A DNA stretch of 15,253 nucleotides from Muellerivita sp035541195 (GTDB lineage Bacteria > Oederibacteriota > Muellerivitia > Muellerivitales > Muellerivitaceae): contig DATKNU010000193.1 in assembly GCA_035541195.1 (NCBI GenBank), positions 1 to 15,253 on the forward strand, written 5' to 3'. The notes under the pieces were generated by a model, which had not been told where the DNA came from, searched no databases, and worked only from the letters and a program-made list of their open reading frames with translations. The position numbers and the translations under genes are program-made. Below are positions 1 through 7,377 of this stretch, in pieces; position 1 is the first letter of the stretch; every line of letters starts with the position of its first letter.

Positions 1-117
1 CAAGCTTTCTTTTTCGTCCAATCCCCCGGTTATGCTAAGCCGGCTTAACCCGGAAGAAGCCGGTCCCTTGAAGACTCAAGGTCTTGAGCTGAAGCCCGCC
101 GGCGGTAGGCGCGCGCC
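1..117 (+). repeat. Direct-repeat copy 1: promoter and first codons of dienelactone hydrolase (remnant)
   Basis: This is the first of three direct copies of the leader and 5' end of the hydrolase gene that is intact at 3335. The first 40 bases match copy 2 (948 onward) at 39 positions, including the -10-like TATGCT at 31-36. Coding similarity starts at the TTG at 68 and reads KTQGLELKPAGG, against KTQSLELKPADGG in the intact gene. It fades after about 13 codons, near 117. The GGAGG ribosome site and the first TTG of the intact gene are both lost, so the copy cannot be translated normally. The left end may extend beyond the window. Confidence 0.8.
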
Positions 118-513
118 AACACCCCTGCCCCCGCTTGACGCCCCGCCTTAAAGACCGTCCAACCCGGCCCCCCGAATTCCCCTTATTCCCGAATCGACGG
201 ATCAGAAGGTAACCCCCAAGCGAACAGCCTTCGCGGATCGCCCCCCATTTGACTTGGAACCGGACAAATACCATTTCCAACCCTTCTTACCGGAATGCCT
301 TATTAAAAGGCTCGACAACGGGCATTATCAAGCCTTTTGAGTGGCCTGTTTAATGCTTCAGCAAATTGATGGAGGAAATTTGCACATTTTTAGACAAAAT
401 TATTTGCTGGGCCCTTGGATGAAAATCAATCTAGAATGACTTTTAGTGGCGGTGGAATTCATCCGGCAGGACCAGGCATCTTGTTCTTTAGAAGTTAAAA
501 ACAGGAGATCTCT
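118..513. other. Non-coding stretch between repeat copy 1 and the membrane-protein gene
   Basis: No convincing gene is seen here. The left half (118-300) is GC-rich and resembles nothing recognisable. The right half (300-510) turns clearly AT-rich, matching the gene that follows. An inverted repeat AAAAGGCT/AGCCTTTT (305-312 and 331-338, 18-base loop) could be a weak terminator but has no T-tract beyond the stem itself. Possible promoter pieces are TAGACA at 391 and TAGAAT at 432, but their spacing does not suit one sigma-70 promoter. Confidence 0.5.
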
Positions 514-909
514 ATGTGGTTTTATAAATTCTACGTTTGGGTTTTTGTACTCTCTGCAGTGATTTACGGTCTTCAGAATTTTTTGAACGCGGATTCCCGA
601 GCCGTTCTCTTCTCGAATCCGCTAATGGTGGCTGAATTTCTCTTCAGCACTACGATGGCGATCATCGTCAGTATGGGTTTATACCTTTACGCATATAACA
701 AGCGATGGTTGCCTTTGGCCTTTTGGAAAATTTTCGCCGTTTTCTATCTTTTCGAATCGCTCATTGTTTACTTTTACTTGCACACGCAAGGCACAGGAGA
801 CATTATCTCTGGTTTAGCGGGACTGTTGGCTTTAGTTCCGGCCTATATAGCCCTCTTTCGTTATTCATTCCGTAAAAAACATGCCCCTGATCCTGAAAAG
901 CCGGCCTAA
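514..909 (+). CDS. Small four-helix integral membrane protein, function unknown
   Basis: The product has 131 residues. Four hydrophobic segments, at about residues 5-24, 38-60, 68-89 and 98-118, make up most of the protein, and the tail (KKHAPDPEKPA) is charged. The ATG is preceded by AGGAG at 503-507, six bases upstream, which supports the start. No catalytic motif is visible. It resembles many short uncharacterised inner-membrane proteins, and I do not recognise the family. Base use is plainly more AT-rich than in every other gene here (runs such as TTTTATAAATT), and the gene lies between two direct repeats of a neighbouring gene's promoter. Both points suggest it was acquired separately. 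It stands alone, with no gene close enough to form an operon. Confidence 0.75.
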   Translation: MWFYKFYVWVFVLSAVIYGLQNFLNADSRAVLFSNPLMVAEFLFSTTMAIIVSMGLYLYAYNKRWLPLAFWKIFAVFYLFESLIVYFYLHTQGTGDIISGLAGLLALVPAYIALFRYSFRKKHAPDPEKPA

Positions 910-947
910 AAACCGGAATTCAAACTGCTAGCCCTTTCCCGCTCCTC

Positions 948-1177
948 CAAGCTTTCCTTTTCGTCCAATCCCCCGGTTATGCTAAGCCCGCTTAAACCGT
1001 AAGAAACTAGTCCCTTGAAGACTCAAGGTCTTGAGCTAAAGCCCGCCAGCGCCATGCGCGCCGATGTGTCCCGCAACACCGAACTTTCGCCCCGCTTCGG
1101 GCTTTTGGTCTTCCCCGAGGTTTTCGGCGTAAACCCCCTATGCGCTCAACCCCACCGCTTCGCGCCACATCGGCTTC
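948..1177 (+). pseudogene. Direct-repeat copy 2: truncated dienelactone hydrolase pseudogene with its promoter region
   Basis: This second copy carries the leader (TATGCT at 978-983) and about the first 55 codons of the hydrolase gene. From the TTG at 1015 it encodes KTQGLELKPAS, then AMRADVSRNTELSPRF, then GLLVFPEVFGVNP, almost the same as the intact protein. A one-base deletion near 1138 (CCCCTATGCG against CCCCATATGCG) shifts the frame. Similarity continues to GGCTTC at about 1172-1177, where the end of the histidine kinase gene begins. The catalytic Cys, Asp and His regions are absent. The ribosome site is degraded to GTAAGAAACTAG. Most differences from the intact copy in the coding part are synonymous. 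Confidence 0.85.
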
Positions 1178-3164
1178 AAGCTTGGCGCATCAAAGTCAAA
1201 AGGGCTTCGGTTCCGCCCCCCTCGCGGGGCCGCAAGCGAAGGTCCCCACCCATGAAGCGGGCGTAATCCCGGGCCAAAAGCAGTCCCAACCCCGTCCCGG
1301 TCTCCCCCTCGCTCCCCACGCCGGACGTCAGCCTTTCGCCCCGTTGGAAGGCTTCCAAAATCCCCGGCGGCAGGCCCGGCCCCCGGTCGGCCACTCGCAC
1401 CAAAAGCCCCTCCCCCTGCGCCTCGCAAGAAAGCTCGATGGCCGACCCCCGGGGCGAGAACTTGAGGGCGTTGGAAAGCAGGTTGGCCAACACCGAATCG
1501 CAAAGCAACTCGGGCAGTCCCAGGATGGCGAGGGACTTCCCCCCTTCCACCCGAAGTTCCAGGGACTTGAGCTTCAACCTTTCCCGGAAAAGATCCAAAA
1601 GGTTGCGGGCCAGCTTTTCCCAACTGATGGGCCGGAGGCGTTCGGGCGGCGCCGCGACCCCCGCGGCCAGGAACTCCCGGCTGTTGCGCAGAATCTGGTC
1701 CATGCGGGCGGTCATCTGCCGCAGTTCCAGCGAACCCGGCTCCTGCGCATCCTCAATCAGGTAGCGCAGGGCGAAAAGGGGGTTGTTCAGGTCATGCAAC
1801 ATGGCGCCCAAGAGCCTTTGGCGCACCCGCAGGGACCGGCGGAACTTCTCGTCCTGCTCCCGCAGGCGCGTCAAAAGCCCCTCGCGCAACTGCCAAAAGA
1901 ACCAACCCGCCATCAGGACCACCGGGGCCAAGGCCGCCAACCCCAGGAAAAAAGTCACCTGGGAGTCCGGAACCGGACCCCGGAAAAAGTACAAAAATTC
2001 CAGAAGCCCCAGGTAACCCGCCATCCCGGCCAAAGCCGGACCGCGCCAGTCCAGGACCACCAGGGTGGTGGCCAAAATGATGGCGGGCAGGCCCACCAAA
2101 CCCGGCGGCAGGGAACCCTTGTCCCAAAAAAGCAGGGGCGGCACCATTCCCAGCATGAGCGCGCCCAAAAAAGACCATGCCATCCAGTTGGCCCAGGTTT
2201 TTTCGCGGTGGATGATCCACCGAAAACCCAACAGCAGGGTTAAGACCAAGATGGACGCCGTTTCCTGGTGCAGGCGGTAAAACCAAAGGTTTCGGAGGAT
2301 TACGATTCCATGGAACCCCAGCCAAAGGTCCGTGAAGGCGCGCAAGAGGGCCAGGCGGGCCTGGGTCATCAAGGCGTAACCGTCGGGCAAGGAATTTTCC
2401 TCGAAGGTGGGCAGCGAGGTCTGTTTGAGGTCCTTCAAGGTTTTGAGGATGGAGTCCGCCTGCCGGCCCGCCTGGGAACGGGACGCCCCCCATTCCAGGA
2501 TTACCTTCAGTTCCTCCACTTGGGTTTCCAAAACCTCGAACACCGACTTGAGCAGGTGGTCGCAATTCTCATGGAGCCGGTAAAGGACCGACGAATGTTT
2601 CATGAGGTCGTGGGTCAAACCCCGAAACTGGCGCCAGGCCGCCCAACCAATGGCGAAAAAAGCCAGTCCCCCCAACAGCAGGTTGGACCGGGCGATCTCG
2701 GCCCTCAGGTCCGCGGGAGGCACAAGCGCCACATAAGTAAAGAAGAGCGCCGCCTCGAACCCCAAAAGCACCAGGCTCATCCGGGGTCCGTCCAAAACCA
2801 ACCCGAAGAAGCAAAGGACGGTCATGAAGAGCAAGCTGGGGGCCAAGTAGCCGTCGGACCAGACACCCGGCATGGCGGCGATGGCGGCGAGGGTGAAAAA
2901 AAGAAAGAGGCGGATCAAGCCGGGGTAAAACCCGGGGAAGCGCCGGAGCAGGAACCAAAAGACCACCATGCCTAGGCCGTTGAAAAGGGGGTTGAGGCCC
3001 CCGCCGGCGCCGGAACGCAGTTCCCGCAACCCGAAAAAAACGCTCAGAGCCAGGTCCAGGACCAAAAGCCAGTAAAAGAGCCGGACGCGGCCCGGTTGCA
3101 AAAGCGGGCGTTCTTCCATTTCCCCCGCGGTCAAGCCGTTCCACCAGCGCTTCAAGGCGTCCAT
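1176..3164 (-). CDS. Membrane sensor histidine kinase with two successive multi-helix sensor modules
   Basis: The 662-residue protein autophosphorylates on His and passes the phosphate to a response regulator. The first membrane block (about residues 28-182, six helices) is followed by a charged helical linker (185-262) and a second block of about six helices (273-427). A short coiled coil (430-450) leads to the HisKA region with H457 in MLHDLNNP. The ATPase domain shows an N box (N561/N565, NLLSNALKFS), G1 (D593, DRGPGLP) and G2 (GTGLGL, 623-628). It has no receiver domain. The start is supported by GGAAGG six bases upstream and by the promoter at 3201-3229. The two membrane blocks look alike (VLDGPRMSLVLLG and VLDWRGPALAGMAG fall at matching places), suggesting an internal duplication. 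No partner regulator gene is adjacent. The stop codon lies where the hydrolase fragment on the other strand ends. Signal and partner are unknown. Confidence 0.93.
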   Translation of the reverse strand: MDALKRWWNGLTAGEMEERPLLQPGRVRLFYWLLVLDLALSVFFGLRELRSGAGGGLNPLFNGLGMVVFWFLLRRFPGFYPGLIRLFLFFTLAAIAAMPGVWSDGYLAPSLLFMTVLCFFGLVLDGPRMSLVLLGFEAALFFTYVALVPPADLRAEIARSNLLLGGLAFFAIGWAAWRQFRGLTHDLMKHSSVLYRLHENCDHLLKSVFEVLETQVEELKVILEWGASRSQAGRQADSILKTLKDLKQTSLPTFEENSLPDGYALMTQARLALLRAFTDLWLGFHGIVILRNLWFYRLHQETASILVLTLLLGFRWIIHREKTWANWMAWSFLGALMLGMVPPLLFWDKGSLPPGLVGLPAIILATTLVVLDWRGPALAGMAGYLGLLEFLYFFRGPVPDSQVTFFLGLAALAPVVLMAGWFFWQLREGLLTRLREQDEKFRRSLRVRQRLLGAMLHDLNNPLFALRYLIEDAQEPGSLELRQMTARMDQILRNSREFLAAGVAAPPERLRPISWEKLARNLLDLFRERLKLKSLELRVEGGKSLAILGLPELLCDSVLANLLSNALKFSPRGSAIELSCEAQGEGLLVRVADRGPGLPPGILEAFQRGERLTSGVGSEGETGTGLGLLLARDYARFMGGDLRLRPREGGGTEALLTLMRQA

Positions 3165-3200
3165 GGAAGGCCTTCCGATTGCGGGATGAGGAACAAGGCC

Positions 3201-3229
3201 ATTATAGGTTCAATTTTCCCGCTTGTCGG
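3201..3229 (-). promoter_or_regulatory. Sigma-70-type promoter of the histidine kinase gene
   Basis: On the minus strand there is a perfect TATAAT (plus coordinates 3201-3206). A CCGACA (3224-3229, four of six matches to TTGACA) lies exactly 17 bases upstream. The predicted start of transcription is near 3194, about 30 bases before the ATG at 3164. Confidence 0.7.
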
Positions 3230-3273
3230 CCCTAATTTGTCACGGTCCCGGGGCTCCCCGACCCGGCCTGACG

Positions 3274-3500
3274 GAAGCTTTTCCTTCGTCCAATCCCCAG
3301 TTATGCTGAACCCACCTAAATTCCGGAGGCCACCTTGCCCTTGAAAACCCAAAGCCTTGAGCTCAAGCCCGCCGATGGCGGCGCCATGCGCGCCTATGTG
3401 TCCCGCAACGCCGAACTCTCGCCCCGCTTCGGGCTTTTGGTCTTTCCCGAGGTTTTTGGCGTGAATCCCCATATGCGCTCGGTCACCGACCGTTTCGCCG
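3274..3500 (+). repeat. Direct-repeat copy 3: intact promoter and 5' end of dienelactone hydrolase
   Basis: This is the parent-type copy of the repeat. It runs from the AAGCTT at 3275 through TCCAATCCCC and TATGCT (3302-3307) into the coding region, matching copy 2 up to about codon 56. It keeps GGAGG at 3325-3329, five bases before the TTG start at 3335; copies 1 and 2 have lost both. The TATGCT element is conserved in all three copies and is a plausible -10, but no good -35 is visible. Confidence 0.8.
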
Positions 3501-4045
3501 AGCATGGCTTCCTGGCCCTCTGCCCGGAGATCTTCCACCGCAGCGCCCCCGCGGGCTGGGAGGGCGATTACGCCGATTGGGCCGCCGCCGCGCCCCATTA
3601 CCAAGCCCTGACCGAAGAAGGCTTCGTGGCGGACGCCAAGGCCGGCTTTGACTGGCTTCAAAGCCAGGGGGTGGACAAGGTGGCCGCCGTGGGCTTTTGC
3701 CTGGGGGGCCGCATCGCTTTCGTGGCCAACTCGGCCCTGCCGCTTTCGGCGGCGGTCAGCTATTACGGCGGCAACATCGCCCCCGCCAGTTTGCCCCGGG
3801 CCAAGGACCAGCGCGGCCCCGTGCTTTTCCATTGGGGCGGACAAGACAAGCACCTCACCCCCGAGGTGGTGGCCCGCGTGGAAAAAGCCATGCGCGACGC
3901 CGGCAAGGAATATGTGAGCACGGTTTATTCCAAGGCCGACCACGCCTTCAACTGCGACGCCCGGCCCAATTACCACGCCGAGTCCGCGGAGCTGGCTTGG
4001 GTCGCGACCCAAACCTTCCTGAAACTGCACCTCTCCAAACCCTGA
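3335..4045 (+). CDS. Dienelactone hydrolase family alpha/beta hydrolase
   Basis: The 236-residue protein matches the usual length of cytoplasmic dienelactone hydrolases, which open lactone rings such as dienelactone in chlorocatechol breakdown; many relatives have other or unknown substrates. The Cys-Asp-His triad is visible: C122 in GFCLGG, D171 in GGQDKHLTP and H203 in KADHAFNCD. The glutamate that orients the cysteine is E39 in FPEVFG. YYGG at 143-146 is also typical. The TTG start is supported by GGAGG five bases upstream and by the reading frame kept in the truncated copies. No other catabolic genes lie nearby, so its substrate cannot be inferred. The 5' end has been copied twice upstream. 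It is probably transcribed alone. Confidence 0.95.
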   Translation: MPLKTQSLELKPADGGAMRAYVSRNAELSPRFGLLVFPEVFGVNPHMRSVTDRFAEHGFLALCPEIFHRSAPAGWEGDYADWAAAAPHYQALTEEGFVADAKAGFDWLQSQGVDKVAAVGFCLGGRIAFVANSALPLSAAVSYYGGNIAPASLPRAKDQRGPVLFHWGGQDKHLTPEVVARVEKAMRDAGKEYVSTVYSKADHAFNCDARPNYHAESAELAWVATQTFLKLHLSKP

Positions 4046-4078
4046 CCCATCCGGTGATTTTTTCGCCCGGCCCCTGAC

Positions 4079-4145
4079 CCCCTTTCCTTAAGGGGAACAG
4101 CAAAATAAGTTCGGGGGTCTTTGGCCCCGCCAGTCCCCTTTGTTT
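4079..4145 (+). terminator. Possible terminator hairpins after dienelactone hydrolase
   Basis: Two GC-rich hairpins lie in the 168-base gap after the hydrolase. One is CCCCTT/AAGGGG (4079-4084 and 4090-4095, 5-base loop). The other is CGGGG/CCCCG (4112-4116 and 4125-4129), followed at 4138 by a T-rich run, TTTGTTTTT. The distance from stem to T-run is longer than usual, so this is tentative. The rest of the gap shows no gene. Confidence 0.35.
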
Positions 4146-4213
4146 TTGGGTTACTTTCGGGGCCTTTCCGGGGAAAATAGGGGCATCACCCGATTTGAAT
4201 CCCGAGGCCCGCT

Positions 4214-6253
4214 TTGACCGACACCACGCATTTCCTACAGGACCTGGCCATGGTTTTGTGCGTGGCCGCCGTCACCACGCTGGTTTTCCAGCGCCTGCGC
4301 CAGCCGCCGGTCCTGGGTTACCTCTTGGCCGGGTTGATCCTGGGCCCCCATGTCAGCCTGCCCCTTTACGCCGATGAGGCCACGGTCCGCACCTTGGCGA
4401 GCCTGGGCGTCATCCTGGTCATGTTCTCCATCGGCTTGACCTTCAGCATTGAGCGGCTGGTGCGCGTGCTGCCCACCGCGGGGCTGACCCTGATCTTGGA
4501 AGTGGGCGTGATGATTTGGCTCGGTTACGGCGCCGCGCTGCTCATGGGCTGGACGCCCCTGGAGGGCGTCTTCGCGGGCGCCATGCTTTCCATTTCCAGC
4601 ACCATGATCTCCTCCAAGGCCCTGTCGGACCAAAAGGCCGACGAGAAGCTGACCCGGGCGGTCGTGAGCGTGCTGGTCCTGCAGGACCTGGCGGCGGTGC
4701 TTTTGGTGGCCGTCCTGACCCCCATGGCGCGGGGCGCCAAGCTGTCCTTGACCCCCCTGGCCACCACCAGCGGGACCCTCTTGGCCTTCCTCGGCGTGCT
4801 GTTGGTGCTGGGCTACCTCATCATCCCCCGGCTCATCCGCTTGGCCTTGAAGCTGCGCAATCCCGAGACCTTGCTGGTGACCGCCGTGGGGATTTGCTTC
4901 GTCATGGCCTTGGTGGCCGAAAAGGGCGGCTATTCGGTGGCCCTGGGCGCCTTCCTGGCCGGCATGCTGGTGGCCGAATCCGGCGCCACCCTGACCTTGG
5001 AAAGGCTCATCCATCCCTTGCGGGACATGTTCGCGGCCATCTTCTTCGTGGCCATCGGCATGCTGGTGAATCCGTCGGCGCTCTTGGCCCATTGGCGCGC
5101 CGTGGTCTTTTTGACGCTCTTGGTCATCTTCGGCCAAATGCTCAGCGTTTCCGTCGGAGCCTTCCTGAGCGGGCGGCCCGTGCGCACCGCCATCCAAGCG
5201 GGCATGAGCCTGGCCCAGATCGGCGAGTTCTCCTTCATCATCGCCCAAGTGGGCACCGCCACCGGCGCCATCAGCCCCTTCTTGTACGACGTGGCCGTGG
5301 CCGTGTCGGTGGTGACGGCCTTCACCACGCCTTGGCTTATCCGCGCCGCCGGCCCGGTTTCCCAATGGGTGGACAACCACCTGCCGGCGCCGCTGCAAAC
5401 CTTCGCCGCCCTCTATGGTTCCTGGCTAGAGGCCCTGCGCTCCGACAAGCAGGAAAAATCCACCTACGTCAAAGCCTGGCGCCTGGTGGGCCTGCTCCTG
5501 CTCGATCTTTTTTGCTTGGTAATCATCGTCATCACCACGGCTTCCACGGTGAAGCGTTGGTTGCCCCAAATGGAAACCATGCTCCACATCCCGCCCGCAT
5601 GGGGCAAGGTGGTCCTGATCGGGGCCGGGCTCACGCTGGCCGTCCCCTTTTCGGCGGGGATCTTCCGCTGCGCCAAGAACCTGGGCGGCCTTTTGGCCGA
5701 GGCCGCCATCCCGGCGGTGGAGGCGGGCCTGGTCGACCTGGGGCTGGCCCCCCGCAAGCTGCTGACCATCACGCTGCAGCTGGGCATCGTTTTCGCGGTG
5801 GGCGTGCCCTTGTTGGCCCTCACCCAGCCCTTCCTGCCCTTCGGCTCCGTCACCTTCCTCTTGCTGGCCCTCTTGGCCGTGCTGGGATTCATCTTTTGGA
5901 AAAGCGCCATCAACCTGCAGGACCACGTCCACGCGGGCGCCCAAATGGTCACGGACGCCCTGACCCACCATTCCAGCGAGCGCGGCGAGGCTTTTTACGA
6001 ACAGATGAACGCCTTCGTGCCGGGGCTGGGCAGCCCCACCCCGGTCTCCGTGGGCCCCCATAGCGCGGCGGCGGGCAAAACCTTGCTGGAGTTGAATTTG
6101 CGCAACCGCACCGGCGTGGGCGTCATCGCCATCATGCGCGGCCAAGAACGCATCCTCATGCCCCCGCCCCGGGAAGTGCTGCAGGCCGGGGACACCTTGA
6201 TTTTGGTCGGCACCCAGCAGGGCCTGGCGAACGCCCGGGGGCTTTTGACCTAG
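4214..6253 (+). CDS. CPA2-family cation/proton antiporter (Kef-like) with C-terminal RCK_C domain
   Basis: The 679-residue inner-membrane protein probably exchanges K+ or Na+ for H+ and helps in pH and ion balance. Residues 10-380 form the Na+/H+ exchanger domain with many helices. It holds the Q157-D158 pair (VLVLQDLAAV) typical of Kef-type carriers, and GEFSFII (337-343) in a late helix. A second hydrophobic part (about 420-445, 463-485, 515-563) follows, then a soluble RCK_C/TrkA_C-like domain at about 605-679 (VSVGPHSAAAGKTLLELNL to the end). There is no NAD-binding RCK_N domain, unlike classical KefB/KefC. The TTG start has GAGG at 4204-4207, six bases upstream; the next ATG would cut into the first helix. 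The ion and the RCK_C ligand are not known. Confidence 0.92.
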   Translation: MTDTTHFLQDLAMVLCVAAVTTLVFQRLRQPPVLGYLLAGLILGPHVSLPLYADEATVRTLASLGVILVMFSIGLTFSIERLVRVLPTAGLTLILEVGVMIWLGYGAALLMGWTPLEGVFAGAMLSISSTMISSKALSDQKADEKLTRAVVSVLVLQDLAAVLLVAVLTPMARGAKLSLTPLATTSGTLLAFLGVLLVLGYLIIPRLIRLALKLRNPETLLVTAVGICFVMALVAEKGGYSVALGAFLAGMLVAESGATLTLERLIHPLRDMFAAIFFVAIGMLVNPSALLAHWRAVVFLTLLVIFGQMLSVSVGAFLSGRPVRTAIQAGMSLAQIGEFSFIIAQVGTATGAISPFLYDVAVAVSVVTAFTTPWLIRAAGPVSQWVDNHLPAPLQTFAALYGSWLEALRSDKQEKSTYVKAWRLVGLLLLDLFCLVIIVITTASTVKRWLPQMETMLHIPPAWGKVVLIGAGLTLAVPFSAGIFRCAKNLGGLLAEAAIPAVEAGLVDLGLAPRKLLTITLQLGIVFAVGVPLLALTQPFLPFGSVTFLLLALLAVLGFIFWKSAINLQDHVHAGAQMVTDALTHHSSERGEAFYEQMNAFVPGLGSPTPVSVGPHSAAAGKTLLELNLRNRTGVGVIAIMRGQERILMPPPREVLQAGDTLILVGTQQGLANARGLLT

Positions 6254-6322
6254 TCAAAATTTTCCGCAACCCAAGGCCGGCCTGGGCCATAATGCCGGGA
6301 ATTCCCCGAGTGTAAGGAAGCG

Positions 6323-7342
6323 ATGTACCCGCTCTTAAAACCCCTGCTCTTTTCCCTGGAACCCGAGACGGCCCACGGCCTGGCCTTGGGCGCCCTGAAA
6401 CTCTCCGAGCCCTGGCTTCCGCTCTTGTCGCCCTGGCTGAGGGTGTCGGACCCGCGGCTCGAAAAAACCGTTTTCGGGCTGAAATTCCCCAATCCGATCG
6501 GTTTGGCCGCGGGGCTGGATAAAAAAGCGTCGCTCACGGCAGCTTGGGAAAAGGTCGGCTTTGGTTTCGCGGAGCTGGGCACCTTCACTTCCCAGGCCCA
6601 GCCGGGCAATCCCAAACCCCGGGTCTTCCGCCTTCAGGCCCAACGGGCCCTCATCAACCGCATGGGCTTTCCCAATCCGGGCGCCTTAGCCGTGGCCAAA
6701 CGTTTAAAAGCCCTCAAGGAATCGGGCCATTGGCCGCAGAGCCCCGTGGGGCTGAACCTGGGCAAGAGCAAGATCACGCCCTTGGAAAAGGCCGTGGAGG
6801 ATTACCTGGAATCGCTGGAAGTTTTGAGGCCCTACGCCGATTACCTGGCCGTCAATGTCAGCTCGCCCAACACACCCGGGCTGCGGAAATTGCAGGAAGC
6901 CAAGCCCTTAAAATCCCTGCTTCGGGCCTTCGTGCGCAAGGCCGGCGGGAAACCCGTGCTGTTGAAATTGGCGCCCGACTTGGAAGGCAAACCCTTAAGG
7001 GAAGCCGCCGACATCGCCTTGTCCGCGGGTTGCGCGGGGCTGATCGTCTCCAACACCACCATCACCCGCGCGGGATTGCCGCCGGGGGACTACCCGGTGG
7101 GCGGGCTTTCGGGCGGCCCTTTAAGGGAGAAAGCCGACCAGGTGCTTTCGGACCTTTCCCGATTCACCCGGGGACGGGTGCCCATGATCGGCGTGGGCGG
7201 CATTTTGACGGCGGCGGACGTGAGGCGAAAGTTTGAGGCGGGGGCGGCCCTGGTGCAGGTCTATACGGGTTACGTCTACGGGGGGCCGGGTTTTCCCGCG
7301 AAGCTCTGCCGGGAACTGCTGAAAAAACCTAAATCCGTTTAA
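6323..7342 (+). CDS. pyrD: Dihydroorotate dehydrogenase (quinone), class 2
   Basis: This enzyme oxidises dihydroorotate to orotate in pyrimidine synthesis and passes electrons through FMN to membrane quinone. Its 339 residues and N-terminal helical extension (about residues 1-40) are typical of class 2. FMN and substrate motifs appear in order: GLAAGLDK (60-67), PGNPKPR (94-100), NRMGF (112-116), NLGKSK (145-150), NVSSPNTPGLR (178-188) with S181 as the expected catalytic base, KLAPDL (215-220), SNTT (243-246), GGLSGGPLR (260-268), GVGGI (290-294 region) and VYTGYVYGGPG near the end. The usual TVTPRPQ stretch reads TFTSQAQ (87-93), a local variation. The ATG at 6323 has AAGGA at 6314-6318. It sits 69 bases after the antiporter and could share its transcript; a CATAAT at 6289 may be a -10. 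Confidence 0.97.
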   Translation: MYPLLKPLLFSLEPETAHGLALGALKLSEPWLPLLSPWLRVSDPRLEKTVFGLKFPNPIGLAAGLDKKASLTAAWEKVGFGFAELGTFTSQAQPGNPKPRVFRLQAQRALINRMGFPNPGALAVAKRLKALKESGHWPQSPVGLNLGKSKITPLEKAVEDYLESLEVLRPYADYLAVNVSSPNTPGLRKLQEAKPLKSLLRAFVRKAGGKPVLLKLAPDLEGKPLREAADIALSAGCAGLIVSNTTITRAGLPPGDYPVGGLSGGPLREKADQVLSDLSRFTRGRVPMIGVGGILTAADVRRKFEAGAALVQVYTGYVYGGPGFPAKLCRELLKKPKSV

Positions 7343-7377
7343 CCGCCGAAGCCGCGGGAATCCCTGGTTCCGACGAT

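Noticed and set aside
35..280. An 81-codon minus-strand open frame over repeat copy 1
   Set aside because: It reads backwards through a gene remnant, is low-complexity and rich in Gly and Arg, and has no ribosome site.
380..439. A 19-codon TTG-started frame with GGAGG upstream (leader peptide candidate)
   Set aside because: It is too short and ends well before the membrane gene, with no attenuator after it; it is likely chance in AT-rich DNA.
948..1060. Integron-like attC sites at the repeat borders
   Set aside because: The repeats are parts of a recognisable gene and lack the paired core sites of attC; there is no integrase in view.
4235..5398. A long minus-strand open frame opposite the antiporter
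   Set aside because: It is an antisense shadow of a GC-rich gene; the Gln/His/Gly-rich composition is not that of a real protein.
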